A stretch of DNA of 64,000 nt, from the NCBI RefSeq assembly GCF_900107095.1, contig NZ_FNOR01000003.1:1-64000 (forward strand), in the 5' to 3' direction. Positions 8,711 through 16,112 of this stretch are shown here, piece by piece. The notes under the pieces were generated by a model, which was not told the DNA's origin, ran no database searches, and worked only from the letters and a program-made list of their open reading frames with translations. Every line of letters begins with the position of its first letter. Within the stretch, counting starts at the first letter, position 1. The translations under genes were made by a program, and so were the position numbers. The DNA is from Collimonas sp. OK242. GTDB lineage: Bacteria > Pseudomonadota > Gammaproteobacteria > Burkholderiales > Burkholderiaceae_D.

Positions 8711-9628
8711 TTATTGCCCGGCCTTTATGCGTCGCACGTTGCTGATATAGCTTGATGCGGCCAGCGGCACGAATCCGGAAAAGCGCGCGTAGCGGTCGCC
8801 GTTCTCGAACAGATAGCTGGCGAACGCCGTAACTTCAGGCTTGGCTAATGCCGACTGGGCGATGTACACGTACAGCAGCCGGGTCAACGGCTCATAGGCT
8901 CCCGACAGCACCGAGCTTGCATCCGGTATGACGGCCCCTTTTCCGAAATTGACTGGCACCGGACGGACATTTCCCTTGTGCTCGACCAAGGCGCCAAGAG
9001 AGACGAAGCCGATGGCGTTGATATCTTCCGATACCGCATCGATAATCTTGTCATGGTCGCTGAATATCGTGGAGTCGCCACGCAAGAAGCCGCGCATGGC
9101 ATTCACGCGCTCCGTGAAGAACATGGTCGTCCCTGACTTGGTATCGGGCGATACGATTTTCAGCGGCGCATCGTTGTAGGCGATTCTCACCTGATTCCAG
9201 CGTGTTATTTTGCCGAAAGACTCGGGATGAAAAATCGATTTCAACTCTGCCATTGTCAAGTCGTTGCTCCAATTGTTCGATTTGTTGACGATCACCGCGA
9301 CAGCGTCATAAGCGATGGGCAGCTCGATATAGGAAATTTTTTTATCCGCGCACGCTTTGGTTTGCTCGGCCTGTATCTTGTTCGACGCCGGCACGATATC
9401 AGCCGCGCCTCTGCAAAGGTCCTTGAATCCGACACTGGTTCCCTTGAATTCGGCCTTGATATCACTTTTACTGCCGCGCTGATATTGCGCAATGGCAGTG
9501 GTGATCAGATTTTCTTCCGTATCGGAACCGGAAATACGCACCTCGGCATGCGCCAGTGTCGACATCAGTCCAAAAACAAAAAACAGCGTAGCGCTGGCCA
9601 AGCGGAGATACTTGCTGCAAATTTTCAT
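8711..9628 (-). CDS. PstS-like phosphate/anion periplasmic binding protein
   Basis: 305 residues from the ATG at 9628; the frame extends to a GTG at 9661 but that has no ribosome site. A signal peptide ends at LAHA. The PBP-like domain carries ISGSDTEENL, FKGTSVGFKDLCRGAADIVPASN and SPDTKSGTTMFFTERV, the anion-binding loops of the PstS family. It would bind phosphate or a related oxyanion in the periplasm. No pstC/A/B genes are near, so it is an orphan binding protein. It lies 106 bp upstream of virK on the same strand, so the two may be cotranscribed, though the gap holds GGGCCT-type inverted repeats. Confidence 0.82.
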   Translation of the reverse strand: MKICSKYLRLASATLFFVFGLMSTLAHAEVRISGSDTEENLITTAIAQYQRGSKSDIKAEFKGTSVGFKDLCRGAADIVPASNKIQAEQTKACADKKISYIELPIAYDAVAVIVNKSNNWSNDLTMAELKSIFHPESFGKITRWNQVRIAYNDAPLKIVSPDTKSGTTMFFTERVNAMRGFLRGDSTIFSDHDKIIDAVSEDINAIGFVSLGALVEHKGNVRPVPVNFGKGAVIPDASSVLSGAYEPLTRLLYVYIAQSALAKPEVTAFASYLFENGDRYARFSGFVPLAASSYISNVRRIKAGQ

Positions 9629-9865
9629 CTTGCCTGCTTTCGTATTATTGATATTTTTCACAAACCCATTTTCTTTTGTCGCATACGCCTGCCCCGCACC
9701 AGCCTTGCCTCGGGAGACGAGAAAACATGGGTTCGTGAGCCGCCAGCGCGATGCATAAATAAGTCAGTATGCCGTGGCGGATGTGGAAAGCTATCGGGAA
9801 AGGTAGGTTTTTGGGTAGGGGTTTTCCTACGATCTCCGCACCTGTTTGCGGCTGCACCAATCAGG

Positions 9866-9928
9866 TTCGTGCGCGGCGACAATTATTCGCTTTCCCACGT
9901 GCCTGTGGCCGTTCGCGCTGAATAACAT
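9866..9928 (+). promoter_or_regulatory. PIP box and -10 of the IQ-motif effector gene
   Basis: TTCGT (9866-9870), 15 bp, TTCGC (9886-9890), then TAACAT (YANNNT) 32 bp downstream at 9923. The start codon follows at 9973 behind AGGAG. The rest of the 9629-9972 gap has no other recognisable element. Confidence 0.88.
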
Positions 9929-9972
9929 GGCTGTTCGAACATTCCAACGTAGCGAAGACCAAGGAGACGCCA

Positions 9973-10830
9973 ATGGGCGCTTGCATTTCCAGAATTTCAG
10001 CAGCGCATCAGATGGGCGATGACAGAATTTCGTCGCACGAACAAGTCGAGCGACGGGCGACGACGACCCGCGGCACGATTCGGCAAGCCAGTGTGCCGAA
10101 CGGACTTCCCCCGGGCAGGAGCCTCGCTGAGCGGACTAAAGCTGCCGCAACCATCCAGGCGCACTGGCGTGGAGGGCAGCAGCGAGACCTCAATGCGAGC
10201 GAGGCACAGGGCCACGCGCCTTATCGGAACGAGACGCACTATAAAATGGCCACCAATGGCTATTCGGGTGAGGCGCTGCATGCGGATGGTCCGCATGGCC
10301 CGCGCGGCAACAACGGATGGCTGGCCTACGCCTGGGCACATACAGCTCCGCGAAATTCATTGGCGCTGCTTCACAGCTTCCAGAGAAAGGATAAGCTGGC
10401 TGAGGCGAAGCAGACCCTCTACAACGGTGTGGAACCGGACGGTGTGATCTATGCCCCGAACGGGACTCACGACATGCGCGTCAACTCGGCATGGATACTG
10501 GGATTGGCCCATAACGAGACGCCTGCCGTGATGACGGCCGAACTGGACGATGTGACCGTCGTGCGCAGCCGCGCCCGCAACCATGCGCCTGTAGAGGAGC
10601 AGACGACGGACTCGAATCTTTCGGCTCTGGCTCGGGAGGTCGTCGGAATGACGCAGAGCGGGCATTTCCGCGTCGGCGAGCCTCTGCACGAAATGCAAGT
10701 GCTCGTTCCCAATCCCAGCGCAGCCAAGGCCACGTTGAACGATTTCAAGACACCTTTCGGTATGCCGCAAGACGAATTGAAGAAAAAGCTTGACGATGCA
10801 GGCCTAAACACCAGCGGCCTGAGCGGCTGA
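9973..10830 (+). CDS. Candidate type III effector with acylation motif and IQ calmodulin-binding motif
   Basis: 285 residues, PIP promoter upstream and a strong AGGAG site. The protein begins MGACIS: Gly2 and Ser6 fit the eukaryotic N-myristoylation consensus and Cys4 could be palmitoylated, as in membrane-targeted effectors of plant pathogens. Residues 61-71, IQAHWRGGQQR, match the IQ calmodulin-binding consensus (IQxxxRGxxxR) exactly. Residues ~80-280 form a globular domain I do not recognise, with NNGWLAYAWAHTAPRNS and VNSAWILGLAHNETPAVM as its most distinctive stretches. No Sec signal is present. After the stop codon another frame continues with protein-like sequence to 10958, so the C-terminus may be frameshifted. 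The likely role is in the host cell at a membrane, activated by calmodulin; this is inference. Confidence 0.75.
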   Translation: MGACISRISAAHQMGDDRISSHEQVERRATTTRGTIRQASVPNGLPPGRSLAERTKAAATIQAHWRGGQQRDLNASEAQGHAPYRNETHYKMATNGYSGEALHADGPHGPRGNNGWLAYAWAHTAPRNSLALLHSFQRKDKLAEAKQTLYNGVEPDGVIYAPNGTHDMRVNSAWILGLAHNETPAVMTAELDDVTVVRSRARNHAPVEEQTTDSNLSALAREVVGMTQSGHFRVGEPLHEMQVLVPNPSAAKATLNDFKTPFGMPQDELKKKLDDAGLNTSGLSG

Positions 10831-10958
10831 AGGGAAGGCCATGTATCGACTTCCATGAAACAGGCGGCTCAGAGGAAGAGAACGGACCGCTGGGGGCGCT
10901 CATCGTCCCCGTTGGCGGCGTCCGGTTTGTCACCGAACTGGTCAAGCCGGCGCGCTAA
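10791..10958 (+). pseudogene. Possible frameshifted C-terminal extension of the effector at 9973
   Basis: In the -1 frame relative to the effector, an open stretch overlaps its last codons and runs past its stop to TAA at 10956. It has no start of its own. The end reads as ordinary protein (GALIVPVGGVRFVTELVKPAR) with G/C-ending codons. One base missing near 10792-10828 would join it to the upstream gene, giving ~327 residues. It could also be chance coding-like sequence. Confidence 0.4.
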
Positions 10959-11028
10959 CAGCGGAGACCCTATCTCAAGCCTGCCCAGCCAGCGCACCCG
11001 ATGCACTCATAATTTTGACCAGCATGGA

Positions 11029-12864
11029 CTACGCTGCCGGTCCCCGATTATCCTCCGGTATGTCGATCACGTGATACTCCGCTCCTGCTGCCGTAGGCGG
11101 ATTGGATTGATGAATCATGTTGCCAACCCTGTTCGCTGCCTCACCAGCTTTATCAATCGCGGTATCAGCCAGAACATCGGTCATTGTCCATGCCGCGAAT
11201 ACCGGTGCGCTGGTGATCGTTCCGACCGTTTCCTGGATGGCAGAGATGCCGGCTGGATCCATTCCCGCCTTTTTCGCTGCGATTCCGGCCACGGCTTTTG
11301 CTGCCGACACCCCGGCAAAACCGCCGGCCAGCACACCGTTCGTCAAGATACGCTTGGCAGTCAATAGTTCGCGCGCGCCGCTGAGCGTGTCGGTCGCGAT
11401 ATCCACTGGCAATCTGGCGGCGCGCTTCAATCCATTGATGCCGGCATCGGTCCATGTGGTATTTTCCAGTCTGTCGAAAAGCTCTTCCCAGTCGGGACGG
11501 CCGAGCAGATATTCAGGGCCGACACGGTGATTCCGCTCATTGAACGCATTCATGGCGGCATATGCAGCCGCGCCGGCGACGGGACCTCCAGCAGCCGCGA
11601 TCCAGGAGTCAACCTCAGTTGCCACAGCCGCGCCGGCTTTCTTGGCAACCGCTGGAACGACAGCATTTCGCAGGATGTTGCGTCCGGTATAGGTCTGAAA
11701 CGAGATCGAAATTTCGAGAGCTTGCTTCATCAGATCGCCTGTTGCCCCTTTTGCTTCAGCCATCACCGGCTCCAGCTGTTCCGTGTCCGCTTTCATCCAT
11801 TGGGTATTGCCGGTCGATTTCTCCAGGATTTTTGCGCCCACGGTATCTGCTGCGCCAGAAAACACACCGGCAATTGCGCCGCCTTGCGCCGGGGTCTTTG
11901 CGGCTGCAGTCAATACCTGCTTGGCGTCCAGCAATCTTGATGCAATCCCGAACGGGACTGATCTCACGTAACCAACGACAACTAGCGCAATGCGATCCAT
12001 GTTGGTTCCCTTGGACAGGATCTGATGGATAGTTTCAGGCGTTTTGCCCTTTTCATCGAGTCTGTTTGCTCTCTCGTTGATCAGCAATGCAAAGGCTTCA
12101 TGGTTGCGTTCATTAATATGCGGCGCAAATATTTCTTGCAGCAGCAGTGAGATCGCATCCCTGTTCGAAATCTGGATTACCACCTCTCCCAGCCGAATGT
12201 TTTCAGCATCCAAAGGTGCAGTTGGTTCCGCCTCGCCTGCAAGCATGTCTCTCATTTCGATTTCGATATGGGACGCCCCGGCCATTGCCGAGCTTTCCGC
12301 GGTGGAAGAAAGAGGTGTCTTCGCAGTTGAGGACGAACCAAAAAAATGTTTTCCGGAGAAAATGGTGGATAGCTTTTTGCGGCTAGCGGCAGTTTTCGGA
12401 ATCAGCGGCTGCGGAGAACCTTCCGCAATTGGAGAGCCCGCGATTCGGGAATGCGCCAACTGCTCGTCGGAAGTTATTTTTTTTCCCTTGCCTGAGAGGA
12501 CCTCGATATTCAATTCACCGCTGTGACGCGGTGTCAACGAACCAGCGGTGGCCCGCCCGCTCCCGCTCCTGCTTGAGGATGCTGAAAATCGCCTGCCGCT
12601 GTCCGTGCGTCCCTCAAATCCAATACTGGAAGATACTGATATTCTGGTGCTGTCCACTCTTCCTTCATGGCCTATGCTGGAGGACACCGAATGCCGGTTA
12701 CTACCGGCATTCGGCTCTGCAAGCCGGGTTAGATCGCCTGAGCTCGCCATCGGGCTGCGCGATCTCGACCTTCGGCTGGAACCGCTTGTACTCGTTTCAA
12801 CATTCTGGGTAGTCTCGGTGCCTTCGGACGCAAGCGTGGGCTGGGACAGGCTTTGTATATGCAT
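11029..12864 (-). CDS. Candidate type III effector, 611 aa, Ser/Arg-rich N-terminus and Gly/Ala-rich helices
   Basis: 611 residues with GGAGC before the ATG and a PIP promoter upstream. The first ~200 residues are disordered and Ser/Arg-rich (GSSRRSRSRSP), with an internal tandem repeat of ~17 residues: SVSSSIGHEGRVDS, then SVSSSIGFEGRTDS, then a decayed third copy. Residues ~225-320 are a helical domain. Residues ~390-600 hold several Gly/Ala-rich hydrophobic stretches (GGPVAGAAAYAAMNAF, NGVLAGGFAGVSAAKAVAG) that may insert into a membrane. No family recognised. The stretch VDIATDTLSGARELL and the following Gly/Ala helix resemble the region DISTDITKARSDL of the effector at 16113, so the two may be distant paralogues. 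Confidence 0.7.
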   Translation of the reverse strand: MHIQSLSQPTLASEGTETTQNVETSTSGSSRRSRSRSPMASSGDLTRLAEPNAGSNRHSVSSSIGHEGRVDSTRISVSSSIGFEGRTDSGRRFSASSSRSGSGRATAGSLTPRHSGELNIEVLSGKGKKITSDEQLAHSRIAGSPIAEGSPQPLIPKTAASRKKLSTIFSGKHFFGSSSTAKTPLSSTAESSAMAGASHIEIEMRDMLAGEAEPTAPLDAENIRLGEVVIQISNRDAISLLLQEIFAPHINERNHEAFALLINERANRLDEKGKTPETIHQILSKGTNMDRIALVVVGYVRSVPFGIASRLLDAKQVLTAAAKTPAQGGAIAGVFSGAADTVGAKILEKSTGNTQWMKADTEQLEPVMAEAKGATGDLMKQALEISISFQTYTGRNILRNAVVPAVAKKAGAAVATEVDSWIAAAGGPVAGAAAYAAMNAFNERNHRVGPEYLLGRPDWEELFDRLENTTWTDAGINGLKRAARLPVDIATDTLSGARELLTAKRILTNGVLAGGFAGVSAAKAVAGIAAKKAGMDPAGISAIQETVGTITSAPVFAAWTMTDVLADTAIDKAGEAANRVGNMIHQSNPPTAAGAEYHVIDIPEDNRGPAA

Positions 12865-12999
12865 TTTTGATGCTCCATAAAAGACCGTCGAGGGTCTGGG
12901 TCATGATTTCCCGTCAAATAGTCTCGTCTCTCAATCGATATTCACCATCCGACATTCAATCGCTCGATATTTCTTATTGGAAATTTTTATTGCGTTCTC

Positions 13000-13061
13000 A
13001 TGCTGAGACATGTGACCAGCCACCCTCTTCAAGATGCGAAGCAAAGTGGCTCTGCACGAAT
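13000..13061 (-). promoter_or_regulatory. PIP box and -10 of the 611-aa effector gene
   Basis: On the minus strand TTCGT (13061-13057), 15 bp, TTCGC (13041-13037), then CAGCAT (YANNNT) 31 bp downstream, starting at 13005. It lies back to back with the PIP box at 13134 for the divergent effector. Together they explain the 12865-13269 intergenic region. Confidence 0.88.
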
Positions 13062-13133
13062 AGATGCTTAAGATGCCATTAGTGCTTAACAAAGCATCGG
13101 AAGCGGGGCAATTTTGAGTGATTGTCAATAATC

Positions 13134-13195
13134 TTCGGAACAGGCGCGTCCATTTCGCGGCGGTAAATTCCGTTGGACACTTGTTCCGGAATAAT
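13134..13195 (+). promoter_or_regulatory. PIP box of the 735-aa effector gene
   Basis: TTCGG (13134-13138), 15 bp, TTCGC (13154-13158). The hexamer 31 bp downstream (AATAAT at 13190) matches YANNNT at all but the first position. The start codon is at 13270. Confidence 0.82.
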
Positions 13196-13269
13196 CCGCC
13201 GAAGCGCCGTGCGGGCTGCCTGGAACTCGTCTCCATAAAACGCCCAAACACCTTTTCGAGAAAAATGCA

Positions 13270-15477
13270 ATGCAGAGCGGAAAAATCAGTGGTCATCACG
13301 TCCCCATATCGTCGGAACCGGCTATCGCTACACGGGAAGAGACCGGCACCAATGTCGGCGAGCGCTCAGGCGCACGAGACCGGGAACGCGCAGGGTCGTC
13401 GGCGGCGGCACTGGGAGAGTTAGCACGCCTGCCGGCGCGCCAGGCGCAGACGCGGCCGGCATCCTCAGGACGATCGAGGCGCACCGCGTCGCTTCCGCAG
13501 GCTCCGGCGGGTAATGCATTGACCGTCGAGGACCACGAAAAAGCGGTGAAGACTGCGCTGAAATATGGCGACACCTGGCAGGCGCTGGTGAATGGATCTA
13601 TGACGCATATGCTGCAGCGATTGAAGCTCGCTGAAGCGGGTATCAAGTCCGCCGGGGCCGGCCTGGAAGGACTGAAGGGACTGAAAGGGAAAATCGCTGA
13701 TGACCAATACGAAGAAATAAAAGGCGTCTTTCACGTGCGTCGCGCTCAGTCGGCCGAGTACGGCGTCAATACAAGCTCGGATCAGGTTGCTCAGTGGTCT
13801 TGGCAAGGAGCGCAACGCGCCCAAGGGTCTTCATCTCACGGTGGAGAGGAACTGATCGAAACGCAGGAAGAGCTGACCGCCATGGAGCGGGCGCTCAACG
13901 AGTTGCAGGGCTTTCGCGAGGTGGTTATGAAGCATGGCGGCATCCTGCACGAATTCGTTCGTCAGTGTGAACAGTCCAAGCCACATGAGAATATGTTGAA
14001 GCAACTGTCTGCAGTCAAATCTGGCGGGGCCGCGGCCAAGAAGGCGCTGCTGGCAATCGCCGGTCACGCGGTTACGGTCAACGTCGATCGCCTGGTCATG
14101 CTTTGCCTGCGCTCCGGCGGCGCGCAGTATTTCCATCTCATGCAGCGCGTGGTGGAACTCCTGGACGCCATATCCAATCGGCGCAGCGATACCGAGCAGG
14201 CGATAAGAACCCTTGAACGAGGTGACGAACTCAATCCAGGGCAGCGGAGCGAGTACCAGGCACTCGCCGCCGCATATGCCGACCAGCTTAACGCGGTAGG
14301 AGAGCTTTTTTGCCTGGACGCCGCCAGCATGCTGGAAATGAATGACGACTCCGGGATCTGGCAATATTCGCTGGAAATGGCCCATGCCATTTCCGCGTAT
14401 CAAGCGTGCTTGCGCGAGGTATGCGAGCCGCACCGCGGTGACACTCCTGCCACAGCATTGCCGCAAGCTCCGTCCGAAAGTTCGGCGAGTTTGGCGGCGA
14501 ATATGCCAGCATGGCCGACTGCGGCGAGTGCTCCCGCCCGATCGAACAAGGCGGCATCCGGCAAGGCCAGGAAGTCGCACGGACGCGGCAAGCAACTGCT
14601 GAAGCAAGCCGCTGCCCGTCCGCCAGCCGTCGCGGCATCGGTGTCTCATGCCCAAGCCAATACTGCCGTATCGGCGCCGCCTGCTGAAATTCCTGCGGAG
14701 TCTCCGGCATTGGAGCCGCGCGATGGTCTCCAAGGGATGATCGAGCGGACCTTGCGAAGGTGTCCGATCGACCTTGATGTTGCGATGAGCTTGGGTGGCG
14801 ATGTCGTCGCCATTGCCCAATCGATAAAGAAGAACACGGGAGGCATTGACGCGCTGAACGGTCCGAGGGACGATCCAATGGATGCAGCTGACTTGGTCCG
14901 TTCGTCAGCGCAAAACTGGTTTGGCGACATCGCCCGTCTGCGCGCAACGAGCGACGAGGCACGCAAGTCTCCGGCTGTCGATAAGGCCACCGTCGAATTG
15001 CTCGGGAGCCGCTTGCAGGCGCTGGAATTGATCCATCAGGGCATGGACACTCGGGAAGGGGATGCGCTCAAGCGCCACAAATTTCCCAAGGGAAAACACG
15101 TGAGCCGCTTGCTGCAATTGGGCGAGATTGAAAGCGTACGCCCCCCGCTTCAATTGCCGTCGGATAAAGATACGCTCTACGAAATACGCATCCAGCCCAA
15201 ACCGTTGTCTAGCAGCGAACGGGCGGCGCCAGTGTTCCTGCACTTGCATAGCGACAAATACGTCAGTGGCAAGGAGATATTGAAGCTGCCGCTCCGTGCG
15301 TTCACGGCAGCGCATCTGAAGACGGATGAACAAAAGAACCTGGGGCAGAAACACGTAGCAATGTGGCGCGCATTGCATAGATACGACAAAAATACCCATA
15401 AAGACGACGAAAAGATCCATCGCGGTTATGTCACTTCGGCGTTGCTTGACCAGCTGCGGAGCTGGGTTCATGCCTAG
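13270..15477 (+). CDS. Candidate type III effector, 735 aa
   Basis: 735 residues with no family I recognise. The first ~80 residues are Arg/Ser/Ala-rich and disordered, without a Sec signal. Residues ~80-370 are mainly helical and contain heptad-like runs, consistent with coiled coils. Residues ~380-460 are a low-complexity Ala/Pro/Ser linker (APARSNKAASGKARKSHGRG) that could hold a nuclear-type basic patch. Residues ~470-735 are a second globular domain ending in LLDQLRSWVHA. Its PIP box points to coexpression with the secretion system. The ribosome site is weak and the exact start is uncertain; ATG 13270 lies ~75 bp after the expected transcription start. Confidence 0.68.
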   Translation: MQSGKISGHHVPISSEPAIATREETGTNVGERSGARDRERAGSSAAALGELARLPARQAQTRPASSGRSRRTASLPQAPAGNALTVEDHEKAVKTALKYGDTWQALVNGSMTHMLQRLKLAEAGIKSAGAGLEGLKGLKGKIADDQYEEIKGVFHVRRAQSAEYGVNTSSDQVAQWSWQGAQRAQGSSSHGGEELIETQEELTAMERALNELQGFREVVMKHGGILHEFVRQCEQSKPHENMLKQLSAVKSGGAAAKKALLAIAGHAVTVNVDRLVMLCLRSGGAQYFHLMQRVVELLDAISNRRSDTEQAIRTLERGDELNPGQRSEYQALAAAYADQLNAVGELFCLDAASMLEMNDDSGIWQYSLEMAHAISAYQACLREVCEPHRGDTPATALPQAPSESSASLAANMPAWPTAASAPARSNKAASGKARKSHGRGKQLLKQAAARPPAVAASVSHAQANTAVSAPPAEIPAESPALEPRDGLQGMIERTLRRCPIDLDVAMSLGGDVVAIAQSIKKNTGGIDALNGPRDDPMDAADLVRSSAQNWFGDIARLRATSDEARKSPAVDKATVELLGSRLQALELIHQGMDTREGDALKRHKFPKGKHVSRLLQLGEIESVRPPLQLPSDKDTLYEIRIQPKPLSSSERAAPVFLHLHSDKYVSGKEILKLPLRAFTAAHLKTDEQKNLGQKHVAMWRALHRYDKNTHKDDEKIHRGYVTSALLDQLRSWVHA

Positions 15478-15680
15478 AAGCCGGCGAAGCCCGGTACAGC
15501 GGCAAACATGCGCGGAACCAGGATAAACCTGCCGCCGCCGGGTAATGTGGTCAGCACGGTGCACACTTGCGTCCGGGACTGCCACTTGCTCAAGAGATTG
15601 GCATTGATGCCGTGGGCCATCGCCACTGCAGCAACCGGGGCGCCTGGCTGCACAAATCCAGGACCAGGCAATATCTTCGA
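15474..15680 (-). pseudogene. IS66-family accessory protein (OrfA/TnpA) remnant
   Basis: On the minus strand the reading contains PGAPVAAVAMAHGINANLLSKW, the helix-turn-helix hallmark of the IS66 OrfA protein (typically PGASVAAVALxHGxNANLLxxW). There is no intact start: the frame is interrupted by a stop near 15709 and the rest of the element (TnpB, TnpC) is absent. It sits between two effector genes, a sign of IS activity in building the island. Confidence 0.72.
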
Positions 15681-15838
15681 TTCGCCCTTCCGATTTATCC
15701 TGCTCTCCCGTCACGGCATCAGCACGACGGCCTTCACCAACGAACGAAGTAAAAGCGTGGCCTGGGTGGGCGTCATCAATAGCGCGGACTCTGCATTCGA
15801 CCGCTGCGACGATCTTTGAACCGATCTGAGACGTTCAC

Positions 15839-15899
15839 TTCGCCAAACGAAACCTCGGTTCGCATTGCCGCGCGACGCTAGGGGGCGTCGACATAGGCT
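15839..15899 (+). promoter_or_regulatory. PIP box and -10 of the effector gene at 16113
   Basis: TTCGC (15839-15843), 15 bp, TTCGC (15859-15863), then TAGGCT (YANNNT) 30 bp downstream at 15894. The start codon is ~205 bp beyond the expected transcription start, so the mRNA has an unusually long leader with no convincing gene in it. Confidence 0.85.
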
Positions 15900-16112
15900 G
15901 TCCTTACTCCATCAGGAGATGAACCGAGAACCAGGCTTCCCGGTTTCCCGGTTTCCAGGCGGAACACGATGCGCACCAGGGAGTTCAACCTGACATGTAT
16001 CCGATATTCCGTGAAAAATGTCTTGGCGCCATGTAACACCGCAACGTAAGCAGGATGTTCAGCAGCAGGCTGATGATATCTTTTCTGATCCAATACCAAC
16101 GAGGAGACAAGA

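Noticed and set aside
10780-10795. A-rich AAGAAAAAG run near the end of the effector at 9973 as a programmed -1 slippery site
   Set aside because: A slip there enters a frame that meets TGA at 10789-10791, so it cannot lead into the downstream coding-like sequence.
15508-15819. Plus-strand 103-codon frame between two effectors
   Set aside because: It runs antisense to the IS66 OrfA remnant, which explains the open frame better.
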